Shown here piece by piece: positions 53,218-60,639 of a stretch of 64,000 nt of DNA. Within the stretch, counting starts at the first letter, position 1, and each line of letters begins with the position of its first letter. Under the pieces are notes generated by a model, which had not been told where the DNA came from, ran no database searches, and saw only the letters and a list, made by a program, of their open reading frames with translations. A program made the position numbers and the translations under genes. This DNA comes from Polaromonas sp. (lineage in GTDB: Bacteria > Pseudomonadota > Gammaproteobacteria > Burkholderiales > Burkholderiaceae_C): the NCBI RefSeq assembly GCF_029945685.1, contig NZ_JAQSDA010000027.1, positions 186,001-250,000 on the forward strand, written 5' to 3'.

Positions 53218-54561
53218 ATGAAAACGCTCTTGAAAAAACCGGCCCTGTTGCCCCTGTCTCTTGCGCTGGGTGCCGTGCTGGCGGCTTTTGTACCAGCCGT
53301 CCAGGCGCAGAACCTGGTGGAGCTGTACCGTTCGGCGCGCGAGTACGACTCGTCCTACCAGTCGGCACGCTCGCTGTACGAGGCCAACCTGGCCAAGGCA
53401 GAGCAGGCCAAGGCCGGCATTTTGCCAACCGCCGGGCTGTCACTGGGTGTGTCGCGCACCAATTTTGAAAACACCAACCCGGTCATCGACCGCAACTTCC
53501 CCACCCAGACGGGCTCACTGAACGCTTCGCAGCCGCTCTACCGGCCCGGCAACTGGGCCACCTACGAACAGGGCAAGCAGCAGGTGGTGCTGTCCAGGGC
53601 GCAACTCGAGGCTGCCGAACAGGACCTGATCGTGCGCACCAGCCAGGCCTATTTCGATGTGCTGGCCGCGCAGGACACGCTGGCTTTTGTGCGGGCGCAA
53701 AAAGCCGCGGTGGGCGAACAACTGGCTTCAGCCAAACGCAACTTCGAGGTCGGTACCTCCACCATCACCGACTCGCGCGAGGCGCAGGCGCGTTTCGACC
53801 TGGTGACCGCCCAGGAAATCGCCGCCGAAAACGACTTGCGCGTCAAGAAGATTGCCCTGGACCAACTGGTTGGCAAAACCGACGCCCAGCCCAAAGGCCT
53901 GCTGGTGCCCGTGGAGCTGCCGCCGCTGGTGCCCGCCGACGTGAACACCTGGGTCCGCCAGTCTGAAGACCTGCATCCGTCGGTGCGCCAGGCCCTGGCC
54001 AACCTCGAAGTTGCCAAGCTCGAAATCGACAAGGCCGAAGCCGGCCACAAACCCACGCTGGACCTGACCGCCAGCTACGGCGTGCAGCGCAACCCGCAGG
54101 GCAGCACCACCAGCCCGCTGGACAACCGCAGCAACAGCACCACGGTCGGCCTGGCGCTGAACCTGCCGCTGTTTGCCGGCTTCGCCACGCAAAACCGCAT
54201 CCGCGAAACCCTGTCACTTGAAGAAAAAGCACGCTCCGACCTGGAAGGTGCCAAACGCGGCGTCGCCCTGAGCACCCGCACTGCCTACTTCGGCGTGTTG
54301 TCGGGCCAGGGGCAGGTCAAGGCGCTGGAAGCCGCCGAAGCGTCCAGCCAGAGCGCGCTGGACGCCAACAAGCTGGGCTACCAGGTCGGCGTGCGCATCA
54401 ACATCGACGTGCTCAACGCGCAAAGCCAGCTGTTCCAGACCAAACGCGACCTCGCCCAGGCGCGCTACAACGTGCTGATCGGCGGCCTGCGGCTGCGACA
54501 GGCCAACGGCACGCTGACGCCGGAAGACCTGCTGCTGATCAATTCGCTGCTGGTGCAGTAG
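53218..54561 (+). CDS. TolC-family outer-membrane channel protein
   Basis: 447 residues from ATG 53218. The signal peptide (LPLSLALGAVLAAFVPAVQA) precedes QNLVELYRSAREYDSSYQSA. The two structural repeats of the OEP family are visible, with SQPLYRPGNWATYEQGKQQV and LNLPLFAGFATQNRIRETL as the two beta-strand plus helix units. It forms the outer-membrane exit for type I secretion or RND pumps. In related genomes this gene is, as far as I know, followed directly by waaA; here about 7 kb intervene. Confidence 0.94.
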   Translation: MKTLLKKPALLPLSLALGAVLAAFVPAVQAQNLVELYRSAREYDSSYQSARSLYEANLAKAEQAKAGILPTAGLSLGVSRTNFENTNPVIDRNFPTQTGSLNASQPLYRPGNWATYEQGKQQVVLSRAQLEAAEQDLIVRTSQAYFDVLAAQDTLAFVRAQKAAVGEQLASAKRNFEVGTSTITDSREAQARFDLVTAQEIAAENDLRVKKIALDQLVGKTDAQPKGLLVPVELPPLVPADVNTWVRQSEDLHPSVRQALANLEVAKLEIDKAEAGHKPTLDLTASYGVQRNPQGSTTSPLDNRSNSTTVGLALNLPLFAGFATQNRIRETLSLEEKARSDLEGAKRGVALSTRTAYFGVLSGQGQVKALEAAEASSQSALDANKLGYQVGVRINIDVLNAQSQLFQTKRDLAQARYNVLIGGLRLRQANGTLTPEDLLLINSLLVQ

Positions 54562-54612
54562 GTCGGCGCAAGACTGGCGACCAGGCCTGGCTCACTTGCG
54601 ATAGTCTCTCGA

Positions 54613-55017
54613 TCATGCTTGCATGGCCTGGGGTACCCTGGCAATCACCTTGATCTCGAAGTCGAACCCGGCGAGCCAGTTGACGCCGAGCGCCGTCCAG
54701 GTCGGATAAGGCGCTTGCGGGAACACTTCGCTTTTAACGGCCATGACCGCGCCGAACTGGTTCTCGGGATCGGTATGAAAGGTCGTCACGTCGACGATAT
54801 CGTCGAGCGTGCAGCCACCCGCTTGCAGCGCCGCCTCCAGATTGGCAAATGCCAGACGGACCTGAGCCTCAAAGTCCGGCTCGGGCGAGCCATCGCTGCG
54901 GCTGCCGACTTGACCGGACACGAACAGGAGATCATCTGATTTGATCGCTGCGGAGTAGGCATGCGAGGTGTAGAGGTCATGCCGACCGGCGGGGAAAACG
55001 GCGTTACGCTGGTTCAT
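54613..55017 (-). CDS. RidA-family (YjgF/YER057c/UK114) protein, non-archetypal
   Basis: 134 residues from ATG 55017 (MNQRNAVFPAGRHDLYTSHA). The chorismate-mutase-like fold is clear: SDDLLFVSGQVGSRSDG, EAQVRLAFANLEAALQAGG and APYPTWTALGVNWLAGFDFE. Archetypal RidA has an Arg where this protein has Trp/Thr (TWTALGVNWL), so imine or enamine deaminase activity is doubtful. It is divergent from a LysR regulator, which probably controls it. Confidence 0.85.
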   Translation of the reverse strand: MNQRNAVFPAGRHDLYTSHAYSAAIKSDDLLFVSGQVGSRSDGSPEPDFEAQVRLAFANLEAALQAGGCTLDDIVDVTTFHTDPENQFGAVMAVKSEVFPQAPYPTWTALGVNWLAGFDFEIKVIARVPQAMQA

Positions 55018-55116
55018 AAGTGCTTTCAACAGGAGGTCGATGCGACCCGTGGTTAGTAGAGAAGGCACTTTAGGTCGCCTGGTTCTTCCGATAAACCAGC
55101 AGTTTTGTTCATCACT

Positions 55117-55133
55117 GTTTGTAGAATCCAAAC
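55117..55133. promoter_or_regulatory. Candidate LysR binding site between ridA-like and lysR genes
   Basis: GTTTG, seven bases, CAAAC in the 139-bp divergent interval. The middle holds a TAGAAT that could be the -10 of the lysR gene, 35 bp before its ATG. LysR regulators bind T-N11-A dyads and usually regulate themselves and the divergent gene. Confidence 0.45.
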
Positions 55134-55156
55134 AATCAACAACGCCTGGAGCCCGC

Positions 55157-56128
55157 ATGGACCGTTTCGATGCAATGCAGGCCTTCGCCCGCGTGGTGGA
55201 AACAGGCAGCTTCACCAAGGCGGCCGACACGCTCCACATGAGCAAGACCAGCGTGACGCAGCTGGTGCAGCAACTCGAGGCCAGGCTGCGCGTCAGGCTG
55301 CTCAACCGAACCACACGCAAGGTCAACGTCACGGCCGATGGCGCCGCCTATTACGAACGTGTGCTGCGCGTGCTGGCCGATGTGGACGATGCCGAGACCA
55401 GCCTGTCCAGCGCCTCGGCCTCACCTCGGGGCCGCCTGCGGGTGGATGTGCCCAGCCCCCTGGCCCGCATGATCCTGATTCCGGCCTTGCCGGCCTTCCA
55501 CGCGCAGTACCCCGACATCCAGCTCGACATGGGCGTCAGCGACCGCATGGTGGACATCATCAGCGACAAGGTGGACTGCGTCGTGCGCGGCGGTGAACTC
55601 ACCGACCTGTCGCTGATGGCCCGCCACGTGGGCGACCTGCAACTTGGGGTCTACGCGGCATCAGGCTACCTCGCACGTGCCGGCACACCCCTGCACCCGC
55701 GTGAACTGGAGGACACGCAACACCGCATCGTGGGTTTTCTGTGGGCACGCACCGGCAAGGCGGTGCCGTACGCCATGCACTCAGGCGGTGAAAGCATCAC
55801 CGTGCAGGGGCGCTATGTGCTCTCGGTCGATGACGGCAACGCCTACCTCGCGGCCGGCCTGGCCGGCATGGGCGTTCTCTGGCTTCCGGACTACATGGCG
55901 AAGGCGCATGTAGCTAACGGCGAGTTGGTGCCGCTGTTCGAAGGCTGGCGCCTGGATGCCATGCCGCTGTATATCGCGTTTGCGACTAACCGGCATGTCA
56001 GCAGCAAGTTGCGGGTGTTTATTGAGTGGGTTGCTGGGTTGATGGCGGAGCATGCGCCGATCATTGACCGACATTCTCCGACGGGATGCGCTCGGGCTGC
56101 ACGCCCAGCGGTACCACACACAGCGTGA
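55157..56128 (+). CDS. LysR-family transcriptional regulator
   Basis: 323 residues from ATG 55157 (MDRFDAMQAFARVVETGSFT). The winged helix reads KAADTLHMSKTSVTQLVQQL and the effector domain begins SASPRGRLRVDVPSPLARMI. It belongs to the CrgA-like group. The last 20-odd residues run antisense into the convergent sigma-factor gene, giving a 68-bp overlap; the extension has no family match and may be an accidental read-on after an insertion. It probably regulates the divergent RidA-like gene. Confidence 0.9.
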   Translation: MDRFDAMQAFARVVETGSFTKAADTLHMSKTSVTQLVQQLEARLRVRLLNRTTRKVNVTADGAAYYERVLRVLADVDDAETSLSSASASPRGRLRVDVPSPLARMILIPALPAFHAQYPDIQLDMGVSDRMVDIISDKVDCVVRGGELTDLSLMARHVGDLQLGVYAASGYLARAGTPLHPRELEDTQHRIVGFLWARTGKAVPYAMHSGGESITVQGRYVLSVDDGNAYLAAGLAGMGVLWLPDYMAKAHVANGELVPLFEGWRLDAMPLYIAFATNRHVSSKLRVFIEWVAGLMAEHAPIIDRHSPTGCARAARPAVPHTA

Positions 56129-56858
56129 CGCCGTCCAGCGTGAGCACCAGGCCCAGCTGCCCGCCCACCTGTACGACGCCGCATGCGGTCTTACGCGGCG
56201 CTGATGCGGCTTTGGCTGCCACCGTGGACATCCCCGCCAACGCACTGATAGGCGGCGGACTAAGCATCGCCCATAAAGTTTGAGGATCACGCAGTTGCAG
56301 TGACTGCAGGTACAGACGGAAGACGATCTCTTCGTCTGGATCAAGTTCGGGATAGGGCCCAGGCTCTGGTGCGCCGCCCGCCAGCCGCAGCCGCAACAGC
56401 GCCCGCCGCAGCTGCTGTCGGCTGCCCGCTTCGGACCGGCAGCTGAACTGGGCAATCTCGGCATGGCCGACCTCGAACACCTCGTGCAGCAGCAGCAGGG
56501 CACCGTCGGCCGGCGGCAGGTGGGCCGCCAGCAGGCGCAAGGCGCGGGCGGCCTCTTGCGCCACCGCCGCATCCATCTCGGCCGAGGGCGACGCCAGTGG
56601 CGTGTCGCCCGTGTTCATCTGCGCCAACCATTGCTGCATCCAGTGGCGCCGCCGCAGACGGTCTATGGCCAGATGGCGCACCACGGTGAGCAGCCAGGCC
56701 TGGGCGGCGTTGAGCTCGGGCAGGTCAGACTCCAGCGCACGGACGTAGGCGTCCTGCACGGCATCCTCGGCATCGGCCGGGCCCAGCAGCCGGGTGGCCG
56801 CACGCACCAGGCGGCGGCGGTCAGAGTCGATCAGGGCGAGCTGCCGTTCGTCGTACAT
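56061..56858 (-). CDS. Sigma-70 family RNA polymerase sigma factor (ECF type)
   Basis: 265 residues. The region-2 helix ADAEDAVQDAYVRALESD and the adjoining AAQAWLLTVVRHLAIDRLRR are clear. Region 4 (about 110-165, ALLLLHEVFEVGHAEIAQFS) is recognisable. A C-terminal extension of about 90 residues carries no obvious fold, as in some ECF groups with sensory tails. No anti-sigma gene is adjacent. It is divergent from the clpP-like gene with 89 bp between. Confidence 0.85.
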   Translation of the reverse strand: MYDERQLALIDSDRRRLVRAATRLLGPADAEDAVQDAYVRALESDLPELNAAQAWLLTVVRHLAIDRLRRRHWMQQWLAQMNTGDTPLASPSAEMDAAVAQEAARALRLLAAHLPPADGALLLLHEVFEVGHAEIAQFSCRSEAGSRQQLRRALLRLRLAGGAPEPGPYPELDPDEEIVFRLYLQSLQLRDPQTLWAMLSPPPISALAGMSTVAAKAASAPRKTACGVVQVGGQLGLVLTLDGVTLCVVPLGVQPERIPSENVGQ

Positions 56859-56947
56859 GCGCGCAGCTTATCAGAGCCAGACCGCCGGTTCGGTGTCACG
56901 CAAGAGGCGTCTCGTTCGTCAAGGCAGTTCAACTACATGGATTCCAC

Positions 56948-57544
56948 ATGGACACCCCAGACACTACCGCACCGGCCAGCGCCACCGAGCCGCGCACCTC
57001 CTACCTGGAGGAAAAGGCCTTCAAGGCACGCACCCTGCTGATCTTCGGCACCGTCACCGACGTGATGGCCGCCGACGTGACGCGCCGCCTCATCGCACTG
57101 GACGCCGACAGCGCCGAGCCCATCGACGTGCTGGTGAGCTCGCCGGGCGGCCACCTGGAGTCCGGCGACGCCATCCACGACATCGTGCGCTTCATCGCCG
57201 CGCCAGTGAACATGATAGGCACCGGCTGGGTCGGCAGTGCGGCCACCCATTTGTACCTGGCGGTGCCCCGCGAGCGGCGTTACTGCCTGCCCAACACGCG
57301 TTTTCTGATCCACCAGCCCAGCGGCGGCGCCGGTGGGCCGGCCAGCGACATCGCCATCCAGGCGCGCGAGATCGTCAAGGCGCGCGAGCGCATCGCGCGC
57401 ACGATCGCGCGTGAGACCGGCAAGTCGCTGGAGGTGGCCCTGGCCGACATCGAGCGCGACCGGTGGATGTCGGCCGAGGAAGCCGTCGAGTACGGGCTCG
57501 TCTCGCGGATCATCGAGCGAAAGGCCGAGCTCAGGGGAGCTTGA
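56948..57544 (+). CDS. ClpP-like serine protease, stand-alone paralogue
   Basis: 198 residues with the ClpP crotonase-like fold. PIDVLVSSPGGHLESGDAIH, then the Ser in GWVGSAATHLYLAV (canonical GQAASMGA altered around the Ser), the His in RFLIHQPSGGAGGPASDI and the Asp in ERDRWMSAEEAVEYGL. The triad is complete. It lacks a neighbouring clpX, so it is a secondary ClpP that could form mixed particles or work with another ATPase. The divergent ECF sigma gene is a possible regulator. Confidence 0.9.
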   Translation: MDTPDTTAPASATEPRTSYLEEKAFKARTLLIFGTVTDVMAADVTRRLIALDADSAEPIDVLVSSPGGHLESGDAIHDIVRFIAAPVNMIGTGWVGSAATHLYLAVPRERRYCLPNTRFLIHQPSGGAGGPASDIAIQAREIVKARERIARTIARETGKSLEVALADIERDRWMSAEEAVEYGLVSRIIERKAELRGA

Positions 57545-57636
57545 TCCTGCTGGCAGGCCGCGTGCAGGCCTCTGGGTCGAGCAGTCGGGCTGGCCACGCT
57601 GAAACGGGTGGCGCGGAGAAGGCGGTCGACTGGCTA

Positions 57637-58572
57637 TCAGGCAGTGAAAGGTCTGGTGACCCCGGGGCCATTCACAGGGTTGAACATGCGGCGTGCGTTC
57701 TCTGCAATGACTCCGGCCAAAAACCCAAAGAGCGATGGCGATAAATCGTGGCCCATTCCCTCGACGATGAGTAGTTCGGCTCCTTTAATATTGGCCGCCG
57801 TGTCGTTCCCAGCCTCCGGGGGAACAAGTGGGTCGTCTGACCCATGGATCACAAGCGTCGGCACATTGATGTTGGCCAGTCGTGATCTCAAGTCACCGGT
57901 CGCTGCAATGGCGGCGATCTGCCGCCAGAATCCGGTTGGGTTGTATGCTCGTTTGACGTCGGCCAAGGCTTGGTCTCGTTGAGCGGATTCGTCGAACGGA
58001 TAGCCTCGCCCGGCAATCACTTGAGAAAAGGCAACGCAATGTGAGAGATAACCCTCTTCGTCTTTCAAAGGATGTGGCGCGGGCAATGTCATCGCCGCCA
58101 TCACTGCAGGGCTGGCCTGCGGCAGATCACGATTGCCCGTGCTCGACATGATGGAAACCAGCGATAGAACGCGTTCAGCATGCTCGCTGGCCAACAGTTG
58201 TGCAATCATGCCGCCCATTGATCTGCCAACCACGTGCGCCCGTTTGATCATCAACGCATCGAGAAGTCCCACGGCGTCGTTCGCCATATCGAACAGCGTA
58301 TACGGCACATGGGGCGTTTCGCCGAGAGAGACTGCGTCGGCAATTGCAGCGAGATCTGGCATCGACGCGCTATGGAAGTGGGTTGAAAGGCCAGCGTCTC
58401 GATTGTCAAAACGAATCACGCGGTAACCTTGTTCTGCCAATATCTGGCAAAACGTTTCGGTCCAGCGAGTCATCTGCGTACCCAGACCGGAAATCAGCAG
58501 AACAGCTTCCGCGTCGGTATTGCCAAAACAATCGTATTCAATTTCAATTCCGTTCGCTTTAATCTTGGGCAT
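57637..58572 (-). CDS. Alpha/beta hydrolase
   Basis: 311 residues. The oxyanion region is LISGLGTQMTRW, the nucleophile elbow is VVGRSMGGMIAQLLA (Ser), the acid is in LVIHGSDDPLVPPEAG and the His is in VEGMGHDLSPSLFG. It resembles 3-oxoadipate enol-lactonase or esterase-type hydrolases; the substrate is unknown. It is probably an independent gene, separated by 147 bp from the MarR gene that follows upstream on the same strand. Confidence 0.9.
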   Translation of the reverse strand: MPKIKANGIEIEYDCFGNTDAEAVLLISGLGTQMTRWTETFCQILAEQGYRVIRFDNRDAGLSTHFHSASMPDLAAIADAVSLGETPHVPYTLFDMANDAVGLLDALMIKRAHVVGRSMGGMIAQLLASEHAERVLSLVSIMSSTGNRDLPQASPAVMAAMTLPAPHPLKDEEGYLSHCVAFSQVIAGRGYPFDESAQRDQALADVKRAYNPTGFWRQIAAIAATGDLRSRLANINVPTLVIHGSDDPLVPPEAGNDTAANIKGAELLIVEGMGHDLSPSLFGFLAGVIAENARRMFNPVNGPGVTRPFTA

Positions 58573-58719
58573 GGCATGGGGTCCTTAAATTTTCTTGCGT
58601 CGCGCGCTTTTTGGGAGCGCTTCGATATTTCGCTTGGCCGGATTCGCTACAGCACCACGGATGCTCCACCAGGTTGTGCAAGTGGCCGCCTACCCAGCAA
58701 ATCGTCGCGATAGCGTTGC

Positions 58720-59151
58720 TCATGAGAGTGCCAAGTTTGGCGTGTCTGCAAGCGTTACCAGTGCTGCGGACACCGTCGCAACCGCTGCGGGGGCGATTGA
58801 TTCGACGGCTTCGGTGCAAATGCTGTCGGCAGTCTCGCGTGCGGCGTTCACCAGCGCACGCCCGGCCGGGCGAAGCACGCCCTGACGAAATCCATTCGCA
58901 CCTTCGCGCACCACGAGGCCAATCTTCTCGAGCAAGATCAACTGACGCAGCACAGCCGATTGAGGCTGACCCATCGGACGCACGAGTTCCGGGATGCTTA
59001 CCCGGCCACCGTCCGCTTGCGCGAGCAAATTCAGTAGCGCAAAATCATTGAAGCTGATGCCATGGTGTATGCCCAACTCGTCGTCAAGCTTGAGTTGCAG
59101 GCTGGCGTGGGCACGGTGTAGCGCCAAACAGAAGTCGAGATTCGTGTTCAT
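58720..59151 (-). CDS. MarR-family regulator of a small three-gene operon
   Basis: 143 residues from ATG 59151, with AGGAG nine bases upstream. The winged helix reads GISFNDFALLNLLAQADGGR, VSIPELVRPMGQPQSAVLR and LEKIGLVVREGANGFRQGVL. It overlaps the GIY-YIG gene by ATGA and is last in a DUF2239/GIY-YIG/MarR operon. The twin ACCCGGGT boxes in that operon's promoter are the likely autoregulatory target. Confidence 0.88.
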   Translation of the reverse strand: MNTNLDFCLALHRAHASLQLKLDDELGIHHGISFNDFALLNLLAQADGGRVSIPELVRPMGQPQSAVLRQLILLEKIGLVVREGANGFRQGVLRPAGRALVNAARETADSICTEAVESIAPAAVATVSAALVTLADTPNLALS

Positions 59152-59513
59152 CGAGGTTCGCTCCTGGGTTGGTCGTAGTCGAGTTCGCCGACACAAGGGA
59201 TTTCCTGGCGCCACAGGCTAACCAGCATCTCCAATTCTCGTGCGGCATTGAACGCCGGATCGTCGCTGGGTTTGACCATGTCGAGTACCTCGAAGAGAAT
59301 GTTGGTCTCGCCGTGCTCGACCCAGTCCTGAGCCAGCCTCGCATTGCGATGCTGTCCATGCTGCAGTTCAAAACGATGCCGGTTGAGTGTGCCCTGAACG
59401 TTCGTACTTCCGGCAACCAAGGCCCGGCCAGTGATCTGGTTGCGGATCGCATAGACACCGGCTCGGGTTTTCGTCTCCAGATACTGTCGTTTCAGCGTTT
59501 TTCTGTTTGTCAT
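59148..59513 (-). CDS. GIY-YIG-like nuclease fold protein, degenerate motif
   Basis: 121 residues from ATG 59513, with AAGGA six bases upstream; another ATG lies one codon earlier. The fold start RAGVYAIRNQITGRALVAGS has GVY but VAG in place of YIG. The following Arg-rich helix NRHRFELQHGQHRN and Glu in LFEVLD are present. Loss of the second Tyr makes nuclease activity uncertain. It is coupled by ATGA to the MarR gene and follows the DUF2239 gene by 26 bp. Confidence 0.78.
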   Translation of the reverse strand: MTNRKTLKRQYLETKTRAGVYAIRNQITGRALVAGSTNVQGTLNRHRFELQHGQHRNARLAQDWVEHGETNILFEVLDMVKPSDDPAFNAARELEMLVSLWRQEIPCVGELDYDQPRSEPR

Positions 59514-59539
59514 CATCAATCCTTTTGGTTCCAAATAAG

Positions 59540-60178
59540 TCACGGTGCAAGCGATGCCACTTCTGTCGGCGGCAGCGGATACGCCAGGAGCCTGACGTAA
59601 TCGCGGACGTCGGCCGGCCAGGCTTCGGTCTGTTGGCGGAACTTTGCCGCGTCGTTTGCGAACAGCGCACGCGAGGCCTCCTCAAAGCCAGCCAGATCAC
59701 CAGCCATGACCGACATGAAGTGGTAAGCACATTCACTCGCCCGGCGTTGCCGGTCTCGGTCCACGTTGGCCCGGCGAGCTTCATCAACCAGTTTCCGCAA
59801 AGTCACCGATGCACCGCCTGGCTGTGCAGCCAACCAGTCCCAGTGGCGCGGCAGTAGCGTGACTTCTCGCGAGACAACCCCAAGCTTTGGCCGGCCACGG
59901 CCACGTGGCTCACCAGATTCCCCGGAATTGACAGGTGCGAATTCGTTTCCTTGAAGCTGGTCCACCTCTGGAGGCAGACGCTCCAACATCTCGGCATCGC
60001 TTCCTCGAAGGTCGATTTCGACAACTTGGCCCGTCTGGTCACAGAAAGTCAGCAGCGGATTGGGTACGCCGGAGGCCAGAGCGTGTTTCACAGCCAAGGC
60101 ATTGACCGGCAAGCTGCCGGAGGCGATGCGCTTGTGGCCGTTGAAGCTCGTATAGAAAGGACTGGCGGTATCAATCAC
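59540..60178 (-). CDS. DUF2239 protein
   Basis: 212 residues. The N-terminal half has FTSFNGHKRIASGSLPVNAL and DQTGQVVEIDLRGSDAEM. The C-terminal half GRGRPKLGVVSREVTLLPRH and DWLAAQPGGASVTLRKLVDE looks like a DNA-contacting or partner-binding module. DUF2239 has no known activity. The start is a GTG at 60178, about 25 nt after the predicted transcription start. It is first in the operon with GIY-YIG and MarR. Confidence 0.85.
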   Translation of the reverse strand: MIDTASPFYTSFNGHKRIASGSLPVNALAVKHALASGVPNPLLTFCDQTGQVVEIDLRGSDAEMLERLPPEVDQLQGNEFAPVNSGESGEPRGRGRPKLGVVSREVTLLPRHWDWLAAQPGGASVTLRKLVDEARRANVDRDRQRRASECAYHFMSVMAGDLAGFEEASRALFANDAAKFRQQTEAWPADVRDYVRLLAYPLPPTEVASLAP

Positions 60179-60209
60179 GGTGAAATCAGGCTCGAATTGG
60201 ATTCAACCA

Positions 60210-60250
60210 ATAATACCCGGGTTAAATTAACGTGTCAATAATACCCGGGT
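60210..60250 (-). promoter_or_regulatory. Strong promoter with twin ACCCGGGT operators
   Basis: Minus strand: -35 TTGACA (60233-60238, perfect), 17-bp spacer, -10 TATTAT (60210-60215). The palindrome ACCCGGGT occurs at 60215-60222 (on the -10/spacer edge) and at 60243-60250 (just upstream of the -35). Both are embedded in an exact 15-bp direct repeat CAATAATACCCGGGT with 28-bp period. The layout is typical of a repressor-controlled promoter. Confidence 0.85.
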
Positions 60251-60639
60251 AAATTTAAACCCTCGTGCTTGTGTAAGCAGCGCATCGGTAGGGCCAGGGC
60301 GCCCCTTCCTGCGCTATACACCGAACGTGGATCAACTCCACGCGCCAATTCGGTCAGTGCCCACTCCGTTGTGCCGACCAACCCAATGCGCCGAAGATAG
60401 GGAAGCTCATTGAGATAGAAAAACGGCCGCAATCGCCGCGAAGCGATAGTTCGCGGCAACAACCTGAAAGATGGCAGGGCGCCCAAAGCAGCCCCTGGAA
60501 AGCCACATTCCTCGTTGGCTACCGATATTCGAACACGGTCGATGCCCAGCCAAATGACGTTAAGCGCCGAGAAGGCCTGACACGCGTGCCGCAGAAGTAC
60601 CGGTATACCTTGAGCAAAATCATTTCGTCGAAACAGCCG
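60235..60639 (-). pseudogene. Orphan open frame without start, probable gene remnant
   Basis: The 369 bp between the promoter and the HEAT gene hold no complete gene. One minus-strand frame is open for about 134 codons and reads protein-like (for example FSALNVIWLGIDRVRISVAN and FFYLNELPYLRRIGLVGTT). It has no ATG or GTG, overlaps the end of the HEAT gene and stops inside the promoter. It may be the tail of a gene truncated by rearrangement. I do not recognise its family. Confidence 0.35.
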
